A DNA stretch of 55,535 nt from JACCUZ01 sp038246575 (GCA_038246575.1 JBBRVU010000008.1:1-55535); one strand, 5' to 3'; positions 24,132 to 32,247 are shown, numbered from the stretch's first letter. Program-made: numbers and translations. Notes: generated by a model not told the origin, from the letters alone.

Positions 24132-24646
24132 TGGAAATGCGGGTGTATCGCTGCTGGGCCCAGTCGGCGCGGCCGGGGCCGGGCAGCCAAGTCGCTGACT
24201 ACCGTGAGGTGGTGCACGAGCCGTGGAGTGTGGACGCTGCGGGAGTCGTGGCGCTGCCGTCGGGCCGGCTCGTCCGGGGCCGGGCCCTGAGCCGCGACCT
24301 GCCGGCCGGGCTGCTGCCGACCTTCGCCCTCCACCTGCTCGGAGCACCGCCCGCCGCGGTCTCCTGGGAGTCGCGGTGGATCCGGTGGCCGGACTTCCGG
24401 CTGCCAGCCGATCGTCGGGATGCACGAGCAGCGCTGCACGATGCCTGGCGCCGGCTCGAGCGCGATCGGGTCGAGGTGACGTGCACCGGGGGGCGGGGCC
24501 GGACCGGCACAGCGTTGGCCTGTCTCGTGGTGATCGACGGCGACCCAGACGTGGACGCGGTCGCCTACGTCCGTGAGCGTTACGACCCCCGCGCGGTCGA
24601 GACACCATGGCAGCGCCGGTTCGTGTCTCGATTCGCCGCACCGTAG
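24131..24646 (+). CDS. Protein-tyrosine-phosphatase-like protein
   Basis: The 171-residue protein has the cysteine phosphatase signature CTGGRGRTG (C-X5-R, about residues 120-128), so the catalytic Cys and Arg are present, as in dual-specificity and tyrosine phosphatases. WPDFRLPADRRDARAAL, upstream of it, matches the usual general-acid region with Asp. The start is ATG at 24131 (MEMRVYRC), the last base of the hairpin repeat; a longer frame through the hairpin to 24083 is open but looks like repeat readthrough. Substrate is unknown. It converges with the propeller-like gene 28 bp away. Confidence 0.82.
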   Translation: MEMRVYRCWAQSARPGPGSQVADYREVVHEPWSVDAAGVVALPSGRLVRGRALSRDLPAGLLPTFALHLLGAPPAAVSWESRWIRWPDFRLPADRRDARAALHDAWRRLERDRVEVTCTGGRGRTGTALACLVVIDGDPDVDAVAYVRERYDPRAVETPWQRRFVSRFAAP

Positions 24647-24674
24647 GTTCCGCGGCCGGCCAAGTTGGTCGTCC

Positions 24675-25991
24675 TCACCGGGGGGTGACATCGAGGACGG
24701 GTACGGAGTAGAGCACCCGGCCGGGGAGCCTGGCCGGTGACTCGCGAGCCCGGTCGAGGCCGGGCCGCCACACCAGCAGTCGCGCCTGCCGGCCCTCGTT
24801 GAGGGCCACAGCCAGCCATTGGCCGTCCCTGCTGAACGTCAGCCCGGCGAACGACTTCGGAGCCAGCTCGACCCCGGGGACGATGGCCAGGTCGCCCGAG
24901 TGCAGGTCCAGCACCGCGACGCGAGACGGGCCACCCGGGTGTTGGACGAGGTACTGCTTGTCGGGATTCGTGTCCGAGAGCAGGAACGAGGCGTAGCGGC
25001 CGTCATCGCTGAGCACTGCTCCGGACATCAGAAAACGGTTGGCCGGCAACGGGTAATGACGCACCCCTCCATCAACCACTCGGCGGACCAGCTCGCACGG
25101 CGCTGCCTCCTCGCAGTCACGGCTGGTCAGCAGGAAGGCATCGGTCGCACCGACGAGCCAGCCCTGGCCGAGCGGGCGGACCGCGCCGGCACCAGCACCA
25201 GCGCGCGCGACCGCCGCCAGCGGCAGACCGCCCCCCCGTGGTTGCCCGTCTCCCTGGGTCAGCGACCCGACATAGTCGTGCAGGGTCGCCATGATCGGAC
25301 CGAAGCCGGTCGGTAGGTCGACCAGCGCGCCACCGGGCACTCGCCGCACCTGCATGACGTCCGCGACGGGATCTCGCGGATAGATGTACGCCCAGGTCGC
25401 GTCGGGCGCTGAGAACAGGCCGTCGAACCGACCCGGCAGCGCACGGCTTGTCGACGCGGCCCCGGGGTCGACGGCGATCACCGTGCCGGTCGGCGACTCA
25501 GACACGTCGCAGGTCTGACGCAACGCGAACGTCCCCTTCGTCGACCTGGTGAGGTCGACGACCTGCAGGCCGCGGTCGCGCCGCGAGTCCCGGCCGGTCA
25601 GGGGGAGCACAGCGCCGCTGTCCACGTCGACGAGGCGCAGCCCGGCACCTCCGACGAGGACGGTCATGCCAGTGCGCTCGTCCAGCGGTCGGGTGGACAG
25701 CTGGGGCAGCAGCGCGGTGTTGCCGCAAGCGCCGTCCGCACTCGGCCAGGGTGTGGCATCGGCGGCAGGTTGGGCCGACCCGCTCGCCTGCCCGGGAGGG
25801 CTCGACGTCGAGGCGGCCGTGGGTGGGCTGGACGCTCCCGGTGCTGCGGCGGGCGTCCCGCTCCCGGACGCGCGCACCCCGGCGTACACCAGCGCGATGG
25901 CGACAACGGCCACGACCACCGCCGATACCCACCGACGCTGTGGATCACGAGGCTCGCGACCGTGCTCGAGGACGTCCCCCATGTGCTCCAT
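24675..25991 (-). CDS. Membrane-anchored protein with a beta-propeller-like exported domain
   Basis: The 438-residue protein has a cytoplasmic start, one helix (about residues 21-40), a Pro/Ser/Ala-rich linker (about 44-80), and a repetitive region. GLRLVDVDSGAVLPL, GALVDLPTGFGP, RVAVLDLHSGDLAIVPG and GLTFSRDGQWLAVALNEG are of the kind found in WD40/TolB-like propeller blades. Cysteines in three places (ACG, QTC and DCEEAAPC) may form disulfides. It is probably a surface sensor or enzyme accessory; I recognise no family. It lies 40 bp after the MarR gene on the same strand. Confidence 0.7.
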   Translation of the reverse strand: MEHMGDVLEHGREPRDPQRRWVSAVVVAVVAIALVYAGVRASGSGTPAAAPGASSPPTAASTSSPPGQASGSAQPAADATPWPSADGACGNTALLPQLSTRPLDERTGMTVLVGGAGLRLVDVDSGAVLPLTGRDSRRDRGLQVVDLTRSTKGTFALRQTCDVSESPTGTVIAVDPGAASTSRALPGRFDGLFSAPDATWAYIYPRDPVADVMQVRRVPGGALVDLPTGFGPIMATLHDYVGSLTQGDGQPRGGGLPLAAVARAGAGAGAVRPLGQGWLVGATDAFLLTSRDCEEAAPCELVRRVVDGGVRHYPLPANRFLMSGAVLSDDGRYASFLLSDTNPDKQYLVQHPGGPSRVAVLDLHSGDLAIVPGVELAPKSFAGLTFSRDGQWLAVALNEGRQARLLVWRPGLDRARESPARLPGRVLYSVPVLDVTPR

Positions 25992-26031
25992 CAGAGCACC
26001 TCGGCGGGGCGTCGGGTAGGCCGCGCGTGAC

Positions 26032-26520
26032 TCAACCGCGAGCGGCGAGCAGCTTGCGCAGCAGTGCGGTCAGCCGACGACGCTCGGCCGCGGTCAGCGG
26101 AGCCAGGAGCTCCTCCTCTGCGGCCAGGTGGTCGATGACCGCTGAGTCGATGGTTGCGAGCCCCTTCGTGGTCAGGCGCACCCGCACGCAGCGCCGGTCA
26201 CCAGGATCCTGCTCGCGCACGACCAACCCGGCCTCGGCGATCCGGTCCACGCGTCCGGTCATGCCGCCCGACGTGACCATGACGGCCTCGGCGAGCTGAC
26301 CGGGCGTCAGCGCGAACGGCTTCCCGGACCGGCGCAGGGTGGCCAGGACGTCGAACTCCACACTGTTGATGCCGGAGGGCGCGAGCCGGGCGTCACTCGC
26401 CGCCCGCTGCGTGCGGGCCAGCCGAGTCATCCGCCCGAAGACACCCATCGGCGAGGTCTCGAGGTCGGGGCGCTCTCGACGCCATTGCTCCAGGATCACG
26501 TCCACACCGTCGCTGACCAC
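26032..26520 (-). CDS. MarR family transcriptional regulator
   Basis: The 162-residue protein has the MarR winged helix: FDVLATLRRSGKPFALTPGQLAEAVMVTSGGMTGRVDRIAEAGLVVREQDPGDRRCVRVRLTTKG covers the recognition helix and the DPGDRR wing. These dimeric repressors usually respond to aromatic or phenolic compounds. It is divergent from the EamA transporter gene across 147 bp containing a promoter and a TCTTA/TAAGA inverted repeat, so it probably represses that gene and itself. Ligand unknown. Confidence 0.93.
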   Translation of the reverse strand: MVSDGVDVILEQWRRERPDLETSPMGVFGRMTRLARTQRAASDARLAPSGINSVEFDVLATLRRSGKPFALTPGQLAEAVMVTSGGMTGRVDRIAEAGLVVREQDPGDRRCVRVRLTTKGLATIDSAVIDHLAAEEELLAPLTAAERRRLTALLRKLLAARG

Positions 26521-26600
26521 CCGCTCAGATTAGCTGACGGGTGAGGCATCGGCGGCGTCATCCACTAGGCGTAGCTGAGCAGCTACAACGGAAATACCAC

Positions 26601-26644
26601 TTGACAGTCGCCTGCTACCGCTCCATTATCTCTTAGTAGTAAGA
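26601..26644 (+). promoter_or_regulatory. Promoter with MarR-type inverted repeat before the EamA gene
   Basis: TTGACA at 26601-26606 is a perfect -35 hexamer, with CATTAT at 26624-26629 after 17 nt as a plausible -10 (4 of 6 matches). Just downstream TCTTA-GTAG-TAAGA (26631-26644) is a perfect 5-bp inverted repeat, placed over the transcription start where a repressor would block it. AAGGGGA precedes the ATG at 26668. Confidence 0.5.
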
Positions 26645-26667
26645 TACTTAGACGTAAGGGGATCTCC

Positions 26668-27562
26668 ATGTCAGCAGGTCAGACAGCGGCGCCCCGCGGG
26701 GTCCCCTGGGGGACGATCGGACTGACGGCCCTCGGCCCTGCGACGTGGGGGACGACGTACGTGGTGACGACCGAGTGGCTGCCCCCCGGCCGGCCGCTGC
26801 TGGATGCCACGGTGCGGGCCCTCCCCGCCGGGTTGCTGCTCGTCGCCGCGTTCCGGGTGCTCCCCCGCGGGCACTGGTGGGCACGGGCGCTGGTCCTCGG
26901 TGGCCTGAACATCGGGCTGTTCTTCGCGCTGCTCTTCGTCGCGGCGTACCGCTTGCCCGGCGGAGTGGCCGCGACCTTCGGCGCTGTTCAGCCACTGATC
27001 GTGGCGGGGCTCGCGGTCGTGCTGCTCGGCCAGCGGCTGCAGGTGCGCACCGTGGTGACGGGCCTGGTCGGTGTCGCGGGAGTCGCGTTGCTGGTGCTGC
27101 GGGCCACTGCCACGCTGGACTCGATCGGAGTCGTCGCCGGATTGCTGGGGACGGTGTCGATGGCACTCGGCGTGGTGCTCGCCAAGCGGTGGGGACGACC
27201 CGAGGGTGTCGGGCTCGTGCCGTTCACCGGCTGGTTGCTCGCCGCCGGCGGGCTCGTGTTGCTGCCGGTCGCGCTGCTCGTCGAGGGTGGCCCGCCCCCC
27301 TTGACCGCTACCCAGCTCGGCGGCTTCGGTTACCTGGCCGTCGTCAACACGGCGTTCGCCTATCTGGTGTGGCTGCGCGGCATCGAGCGCCTGCCCGCCA
27401 CCAACGTCGCGTTCCTCACCCTGCTCGCTCCAGTCGTTGCCACCCTGCTGGGTTGGCTCGTGCTCGACCAGCGCCTCACCGGCCTCCAGGGCGTCGGCAT
27501 GGCGCTGGCGCTCGGGGGGCTCGTCGCCGCCCAGCTGCCGGGCGTCCCGTCAGCTGTTCTGA
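26668..27562 (+). CDS. EamA/DMT family transporter (in-frame stop missing)
   Basis: The conserved protein (about 294 residues) has ten helices in two EamA repeats: ATWGTTYVVTTEWLPPGRP in the first, and GFGYLAVVNTAFAYLVWLRGIERLPATNVAFLTLLAPVV in the second. These permeases export amino-acid-like or other metabolites. The coding frame stays good to about 27549 (LALGGLVAAQLPGV), but no in-frame stop follows until 28590, so the frame runs about 1 kb antisense across the MFS gene. A TGA at 27560-27562 is one frame off, so I give this as the likely original end. A frameshift in the assembly or organism, or true readthrough, cannot be told apart here. Likely controlled by the divergent MarR gene. 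Confidence 0.8.
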
Positions 27563-28878
27563 GAGCCCGCCGCACGGGTGCTCGTCTCGTACATCCGGAC
27601 AGCGACCAGCACCCCCGAGGCTGCGGTGAGGACGGCGACCACCGCGACGGCGGCCCGGATGCCGAAGGCGTCCGCCAGCACGCCGGCAAGAAGGGCCCCG
27701 ACCGCGAACCCGCCGTCACGCCAGAGCCGGTACACGCCGACAGCCCGGGCCCGCCAGGCCGGGTGGGCGACATCGCCCACCGCGGCCAGCAGAGTCGGAT
27801 AGACCATCGCCGTTCCGGCACCGAGCAGGACGGCTGCACCCGCCCACCAGGCGAACGTGTCGACGACGGCAACCAGGCCCAGGGCGACCGCCTGGGTCAG
27901 CATCCCGGCGACGATGAGCGGCTTGCGCCCGATCCGGTCCGACCACGCACCTGTCAGCAGCTGCCCGGCGCCCCACACCGCGGGGTACAGCGCGGCGAGC
28001 ACCCCGATGCGCGCCACGGACAGTCCGGTCGCGGCGAACAGCACCGGGAACAACCCCCAGGCGAGGCCGTCGTTGAGGTTGTTCACCAGGCCGGCCTGGC
28101 TCGCGGTCGACAGCGCCGGCTCGCGCAGGCTGGTGTGGACGAACACCTCCCGGTCGGTCGGCTCGGCCCGAAGGCAGATCCGGCCGGCGCTGTCGGAGCT
28201 GTCGGCGCTGTCGGCGCGACCGTCATCGACGCGCACCGCCTCGGCCTCGGCCTCGGCCTCGAGCCGAGCATGGCCACTGGTCTCCCGGACCGCCAGGGAC
28301 GACACCCCCAGGCCCAGGGCAGCGAAGGCGATGCCGAGATAGAACGGCTCCGGACGCAGCCCGTACCGCGCGGCGAGGTAGCCCGTCGCCAGCGCCGTGG
28401 CCGCAACGGCGCCGTAGCCCGCAGCCTCGTTGAGCCCCATGGCGAACCCGCGACGATCGGGCCCGACGAGGTCGATCTTCATGATGACCGTGGTCGACCA
28501 GGTCAGCCCCTGGCTCACGCCGAGCAGCACGTTGGCCGCGACGACCCACCCCCAGGACGGTGCCCAGATCAGCAGCAGCGGCACCGGTAGCGCGACGATC
28601 CAGCCCGCGATGAGCACCGGCCTGCGTCCGTACCGGTCTGACCACGTGCCTGCCAGGTAGTTGGTGGCCGCCTTGGCGATGCCGAACGCGAGGATGAACG
28701 TGAGCGCTGCCGTGTACCCCGTGAGCTGGAACGTCTGCTCGGCGAGCAGCGGCAGCACGGTGCGCTCCTGGCCGAGCATCCCGCCGACGAGGGCGTTGAC
28801 CGCCACCAGCAGCGTGAACTGGGCGGCGTTGTGACGCAGTCCGAGCCGGAGCGGCTGCTCGGGTTCCCACAGCGACAT
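27550..28878 (-). CDS. MFS transporter
   Basis: The roughly 442-residue protein has 12 helices in two halves. Each half contains the MFS loop signature: GTWSDRYGRRPVLIAG in the first and GAWSDRIGRKPLIVAG in the second. Between them a charged, repetitive loop (EAEAEAEAVRVDDGRAD, then SADSSDSAG) is long for this family. The start is ATG 28878 (MSLWEPEQP) with GGGGGTGGG upstream; ATG 28893 five codons earlier is possible. The long open frame continuing to 30804 is a shadow. It lies 95 bp downstream of the TetR gene on the same strand, so TetR may control it; its last bases meet the convergent EamA gene. Confidence 0.9.
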   Translation of the reverse strand: MSLWEPEQPLRLGLRHNAAQFTLLVAVNALVGGMLGQERTVLPLLAEQTFQLTGYTAALTFILAFGIAKAATNYLAGTWSDRYGRRPVLIAGWIVALPVPLLLIWAPSWGWVVAANVLLGVSQGLTWSTTVIMKIDLVGPDRRGFAMGLNEAAGYGAVAATALATGYLAARYGLRPEPFYLGIAFAALGLGVSSLAVRETSGHARLEAEAEAEAVRVDDGRADSADSSDSAGRICLRAEPTDREVFVHTSLREPALSTASQAGLVNNLNDGLAWGLFPVLFAATGLSVARIGVLAALYPAVWGAGQLLTGAWSDRIGRKPLIVAGMLTQAVALGLVAVVDTFAWWAGAAVLLGAGTAMVYPTLLAAVGDVAHPAWRARAVGVYRLWRDGGFAVGALLAGVLADAFGIRAAVAVVAVLTAASGVLVAVRMYETSTRAAGSQNS

Positions 28879-28973
28879 CCGACCCACCCCCATCTGCTCG
28901 AGTAGTTGTGCGAAGAGTTGACCAGACCCCCTGGGGCACGGCTGGGTGTCTCCCCACGGCCAGACCTGACAGG

Positions 28974-29654
28974 TCACACGAGGGCCAGGGCCGCCTCCAG
29001 CCCGTCGAGGATGAGGTCGAGCCCGAACTCGTACTCCTCGGCGTAGTCGTAGCCGGGTTGGAGCACGTGCTGGAACGTCAGCTCGGCCAGGTGCGGGTAC
29101 TCGTCCACCGGGAACCGGGCAAGGATGGCCTGCGCGAGCTCCGCGGTCTCCTCGGGAGTCTCGAACGGCAGGGCCCGTTCCTGCATCGCGAAGCCGTAGA
29201 TGTAGCTGTCCACTGCCGAGTAGGCGTGCGCGACGAGTGGCACCGGGAAGCCTGCCTTGCGCAGGCACCCGATCACCGTGTCGTGGTGGCGAAGGGTTGC
29301 GGGCCCGGGTGTGGTGCGCGACTCCATCAGGCCGTTGGCCCAACGGTGCCGGCCCAGCACCTGGCGGGCCGAGAGCGCGCGGGTGCGCATCGCGGTTTTC
29401 CAGTCCTCGCGGTCTGCGGGCAGCTCGATCTCGGCGAAGACCAGGTCGATCATGCCGTCGATCAGGTCCTCCCTGCTGGCGACGTGGTGGTAGAGCGACA
29501 TCGCCTCGACGCCCAGGGCCTGGCCGAGCTTGCGCATGGACAGCCACTCGATGCCGTGCTCGTCGGCGAGGTCCAGGCCGGAGCGCAGCACCCGGTCGCG
29601 GGTGAGCGGGACTCGGGGGACCGCCGCGGGCTCGGGCGTCGCGTCGGCGGCCAT
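28974..29654 (-). CDS. TetR family transcriptional regulator
   Basis: The 226-residue protein has the TetR N-terminal HTH: TRDRVLRSGLDLADEHGIEWLSMRKLGQALGVEAMSLYHHVASREDLIDGMIDLVF, followed by a C-terminal ligand/dimer domain of the TetR_C_1 type (FGLDLILDGLEAALALV). It is divergent from an oxidoreductase gene, and the intervening 115 bp holds two palindromic operators in phase. The start is ATG 29654 (MAADATPEP); an ATG seven codons upstream gives a longer version. It likely represses the oxidoreductase and perhaps the MFS gene downstream. Confidence 0.93.
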   Translation of the reverse strand: MAADATPEPAAVPRVPLTRDRVLRSGLDLADEHGIEWLSMRKLGQALGVEAMSLYHHVASREDLIDGMIDLVFAEIELPADREDWKTAMRTRALSARQVLGRHRWANGLMESRTTPGPATLRHHDTVIGCLRKAGFPVPLVAHAYSAVDSYIYGFAMQERALPFETPEETAELAQAILARFPVDEYPHLAELTFQHVLQPGYDYAEEYEFGLDLILDGLEAALALV

Positions 29655-29706
29655 GTCGCTGCTCCTCGTCTGCAAGGGCGTGGTCGTTCCACTCGGACTT
29701 GACTAT

Positions 29707-29737
29707 CTTACGCCGTAAGTCTACCTTACAGCGTAAG
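29707..29737. promoter_or_regulatory. Twin TetR-type operators
   Basis: CTTACGCCGTAAG (29707-29719) is a perfect palindrome with a central C. CTTACAGCGTAAG (29725-29737) has the same CTTAC/GTAAG arms. Their centres are 18 bp apart. They lie 33 bp before the ATG at 29770 and 53 bp before the TetR ATG, so paired TetR dimers could repress both. Confidence 0.75.
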
Positions 29738-29769
29738 ACGCATCGACCGCACCCCAAGGAAGGACTGAC

Positions 29770-30801
29770 ATGCACCCGACTGACTACCGCCCGACGACCA
29801 CCTCGCTCCAGGCGCCGGCCACCACGATGAGCGCCGTCGTGCAGGACTCGTACGGCGACACGGACGTGCTGCGCCTCGAGCAGATCCGGGTGCCGGACAT
29901 CGGTGCCGACGAGGTCCTTGTCCGGGTGCACGCCGCCGGTGTCGACCAGGGCGTGTGGCATCTCATGACCGGGCTGCCCTATCCGGTGCGGCTCGCGGGG
30001 TACGGGGTACGTGCTCCCAAGACGCGCGTACGCGGGGGCGACCTCGCCGGTCGCATCGAGCGCATCGGTTCGAACGTCACCGCCGTCGGCGTAGGTGACG
30101 AGGTGTACGGCTTCGCCGGCGGCACGTACGCGGAGTACGCGGTCACCACGCCGGACAAGCTCGCCCGCAAGCCGGTGAACCTCAGCTTCGCTCAGGCCGC
30201 GGCGGTCCCCATGTCCGGGATCACGGCGCTGCAGGCCATCCGCACGGGGAAGGTGCGGGCCGGGCAGCGGGTCCTCGTCATCGGCGCCTCGGGCGGTGTC
30301 GGCAGCTTCGCCGTCCAGATCGCCAAGGCGGCCGGCGCCGAGGTCACCGGGGTGGCCAGCACGGGCAAGCTCGACCTGGTCCACGGGCTCGGCGCCGACC
30401 GAGTCATCGACTACACCCGGGACGACCTCGCCGCGGATGGCGCGACCTACGACGTCATCATCGACATCGCCGGGAACCGGTCGCTGGGCGCCCTTCGTGC
30501 TCTTCTCGCACCTCAGGGAGCGCTGGTGATAACCGGCGCCGAGACCGGTGGCCGGTGGCTGGGCGGCACCGACCGGCAGCTGCGGGCGATGGCCCTGTCC
30601 CCGTTCATCCGGCAGCGGCTGGCTACCTTCATCTCCTCGGAGAACGCCGCCGACCTGGCGGCGCTGACCGAGCTCATCGAGGCCGGGCGGGTGACGCCGG
30701 CATTCGACAGGGCGTACCCCCTGGCCGAGGCTCCGGCCGCCATCCGTGACCTGCGCGCCGGCCACATCCGCGGGAAGGCCGTGGTCGCACCAGCGGGCTG
30801 A
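29770..30801 (+). CDS. NAD(P)-dependent alcohol dehydrogenase / quinone oxidoreductase (MDR family)
   Basis: The 343-residue zinc-independent medium-chain reductase has an N-terminal catalytic domain (VLRLEQIRVPDIGADEVLVRVHAAGVDQGVWHLMTG) and a Rossmann fold with GASGGVGSFAVQIAKAAGAEVTGVAST binding NADPH. The Cys ligands of a structural zinc site are absent, and the fold matches the quinone reductase/zeta-crystallin branch, so it probably reduces electrophilic enones or quinones. AAGGAAGGA lies before the ATG. Expression is probably switched by the divergent TetR protein through the twin operators. Confidence 0.92.
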   Translation: MHPTDYRPTTTSLQAPATTMSAVVQDSYGDTDVLRLEQIRVPDIGADEVLVRVHAAGVDQGVWHLMTGLPYPVRLAGYGVRAPKTRVRGGDLAGRIERIGSNVTAVGVGDEVYGFAGGTYAEYAVTTPDKLARKPVNLSFAQAAAVPMSGITALQAIRTGKVRAGQRVLVIGASGGVGSFAVQIAKAAGAEVTGVASTGKLDLVHGLGADRVIDYTRDDLAADGATYDVIIDIAGNRSLGALRALLAPQGALVITGAETGGRWLGGTDRQLRAMALSPFIRQRLATFISSENAADLAALTELIEAGRVTPAFDRAYPLAEAPAAIRDLRAGHIRGKAVVAPAG

Positions 30802-30864
30802 CACGGCAGGGCAGCGGGTCTGGCCCGGTGTCGTCTGGACGGAATAGGGCCTCGTATCGCATCA

Positions 30865-30891
30865 TTAGCACTCCTAGACCGTGAGTGCCAG
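30865..30891 (+). promoter_or_regulatory. CIRCE-like HrcA operator
   Basis: TTAGCACTC, nine bases (CTAGACCGT), then GAGTGCCAG. The left half is identical to the CIRCE half-site TTAGCACTC and the right half matches GAGTGCTAA at 7 of 9 positions, with the exact N9 spacing. It lies 25 bp before the GTG of the fmdB-like gene. CIRCE is the binding site of the heat-shock repressor HrcA. Confidence 0.8.
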
Positions 30892-30916
30892 TGTCCGAGA
30901 CCTGTGGAGGGTGTCC

Positions 30917-31360
30917 GTGCCGACGTACCAGTACGCCTGCCGCGAGTGCGGTCACGAGCTGGAGGCGTTCCAGTCGTTCACCGAGGCAGCCATGACCGAG
31001 TGCCCGGCGTGCTCGGGCCCGCTGCGCAAGGTGTTCAACTCCGTCGGCATCGTGTTCAAGGGGTCGGGCTTCTACCGCAACGACAGCCGGGAGAAGACCC
31101 CTGGCAACGGCGACAAGCCGGCCAAGACCTCCGACGGCGACAAGAGCAGCGACGCCAAGAGCGGGTCCGAGAAGATCAGCGGCACAGGGACGGGCGACAA
31201 GACGTCGTCCGCCACGTCGAACGGCAAGGACAAGTCCGGCGGCTCGTCGTCGGGTTCGTCGGGGAGTTCGGGCTCATCGGGGAGCTCGGGCTCGTCGGGG
31301 AGCTCGGGCTCCTCAGGTTCGTCCGGCTCGACCTCGTCCACAGCGGGCAGCGCGGCCTGA
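30917..31360 (+). CDS. FmdB-family zinc-ribbon protein with disordered tail (Ruc-like redox chaperone candidate)
   Basis: The 147-residue protein starts with the FmdB zinc ribbon: PTYQYACRECGHELEAFQSF with Cys8 and Cys11, then ECPACSGPLRKVF with Cys29 and Cys32. The remaining 90 residues are Lys/Ser/Asp/Gly-rich, ending in a Gly-Ser-Ser tract. Rv0991c of M. tuberculosis (Ruc) has this layout, is HrcA-controlled, and is described as a redox-regulated chaperone with an unstructured C-terminus, so a chaperone role is inferred. GTG at 30917 is chosen because it starts the conserved VPTYQY; the frame is open to ATG 30881, inside the CIRCE site. mtnP, SAF and mscL genes follow. Confidence 0.88.
   Translation: MPTYQYACRECGHELEAFQSFTEAAMTECPACSGPLRKVFNSVGIVFKGSGFYRNDSREKTPGNGDKPAKTSDGDKSSDAKSGSEKISGTGTGDKTSSATSNGKDKSGGSSSGSSGSSGSSGSSGSSGSSGSSGSSGSTSSTAGSAA
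31261..31314 (+). repeat. Three 18-bp tandem copies within the Gly-Ser tail of the FmdB-like gene
   Basis: Units at 31261-31278, 31279-31296 and 31297-31314 differ by one or two bases and each encode SGSSGS-type residues; shorter degenerate units flank them. Copy number could vary between strains. Confidence 0.85.
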
Positions 31361-31413
31361 CCGCACCTGTGGACGACTGCCGGCTCACCACGCGGCGTCG
31401 TTAGGCTCCTGCG

Positions 31414-32247
31414 GTGACCACGATCCCAGGCAAGACGTACGACGGACCGCGGGCCGAGCTCGGAGTCATCGGAGGCTCCGGCCTCTACGAGCTGCTCGAC
31501 GGCGAGCCCGTCGAGGTCGACACCCCGTGGGGGCCGCCGAGCGACGCCCTCACGATCGCCGAGGTCTCGGGTCGCAGCGTTGCCTTCCTCCCCCGCCACG
31601 GCAAGGGCCATCGGTTCCCGGCGCACGCGGTCAACTACCGGGCCAACCTGTGGGCGCTGCGCTCCGTCGGCGTGCGGCAGGTCCTGGCGCCCTGCGCCGT
31701 CGGCTCGCTCAAGGCCGATCAGGGTCCGGGCACGGTCGTGGTGCCCGACCAGGTCGTCGACCGCACCTGGGGCCGCGAGCACACCTACTACGGCGGTCCC
31801 GGTCACGTCGTGCACGTCTCGTTCGCCGATCCGTACTGCCCTCGCGGTCGCCAGGTGGCTATCGAAGCCGGCCGCGCCCGGGACATGCAGGTGGTCGACG
31901 GCGGCACCCTGGTGGTCATCAACGGGCCCCGGTTCTCCAGCCGCGCCGAGTCGCTCTGGCACCAGGCTCAGGGCTGGTCGGTGGTGGGCATGACCGCGAT
32001 GCCGGAGGCCTCACTGGCTCGCGAGCTGGCGATGTGCCTGACCCAGATCGCGTTGGTCACCGACCTCGACGCCGGGCTGGAGCAGGGCGAGGGCGTCACC
32101 CACCATGAGGTGCTCCAGGTCTTCGCCAAGAACATCGGCCGGGTCCGCGACGTGCTCGTCGACGCGATCGCGGCGATACCGGGCGACGACGACTGCGCCT
32201 GCCGTCGGTCACTGGACGGACAGGACCTCCCCTTCGACCTGCCGTGA
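31414..32247 (+). CDS. mtnP: S-methyl-5'-thioadenosine phosphorylase
   Basis: The 277-residue enzyme cleaves methylthioadenosine (a by-product of polyamine synthesis) to adenine and methylthioribose-1-phosphate, the entry to methionine salvage. The purine phosphorylase fold shows in LGVIGGSGLYELLD, VAFLPRHGKGHRFPAHAVNYRAN, the substrate loop NGPRFSSRAES and GMTAMPEASLARELAMC, with the base-recognising Asp in VTDLDAG. Length is usual. Start is GTG 31414. Its stop overlaps the SAF gene by 4 bp. Confidence 0.93.
   Translation: MTTIPGKTYDGPRAELGVIGGSGLYELLDGEPVEVDTPWGPPSDALTIAEVSGRSVAFLPRHGKGHRFPAHAVNYRANLWALRSVGVRQVLAPCAVGSLKADQGPGTVVVPDQVVDRTWGREHTYYGGPGHVVHVSFADPYCPRGRQVAIEAGRARDMQVVDGGTLVVINGPRFSSRAESLWHQAQGWSVVGMTAMPEASLARELAMCLTQIALVTDLDAGLEQGEGVTHHEVLQVFAKNIGRVRDVLVDAIAAIPGDDDCACRRSLDGQDLPFDLP

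Noticed and set aside
26668..28590. A 640-residue EamA protein
   Set aside because: Residues beyond about 294 are antisense to the MFS gene and lack any family likeness, so the annotated gene was limited to the conserved part.
27550..30804. A 1084-codon minus-strand open frame
   Set aside because: Only its last 442 codons encode a recognisable MFS protein. The rest is antisense to the oxidoreductase and overlaps TetR in another frame, with Arg/Gly/Pro-rich composition typical of GC-rich shadow frames.
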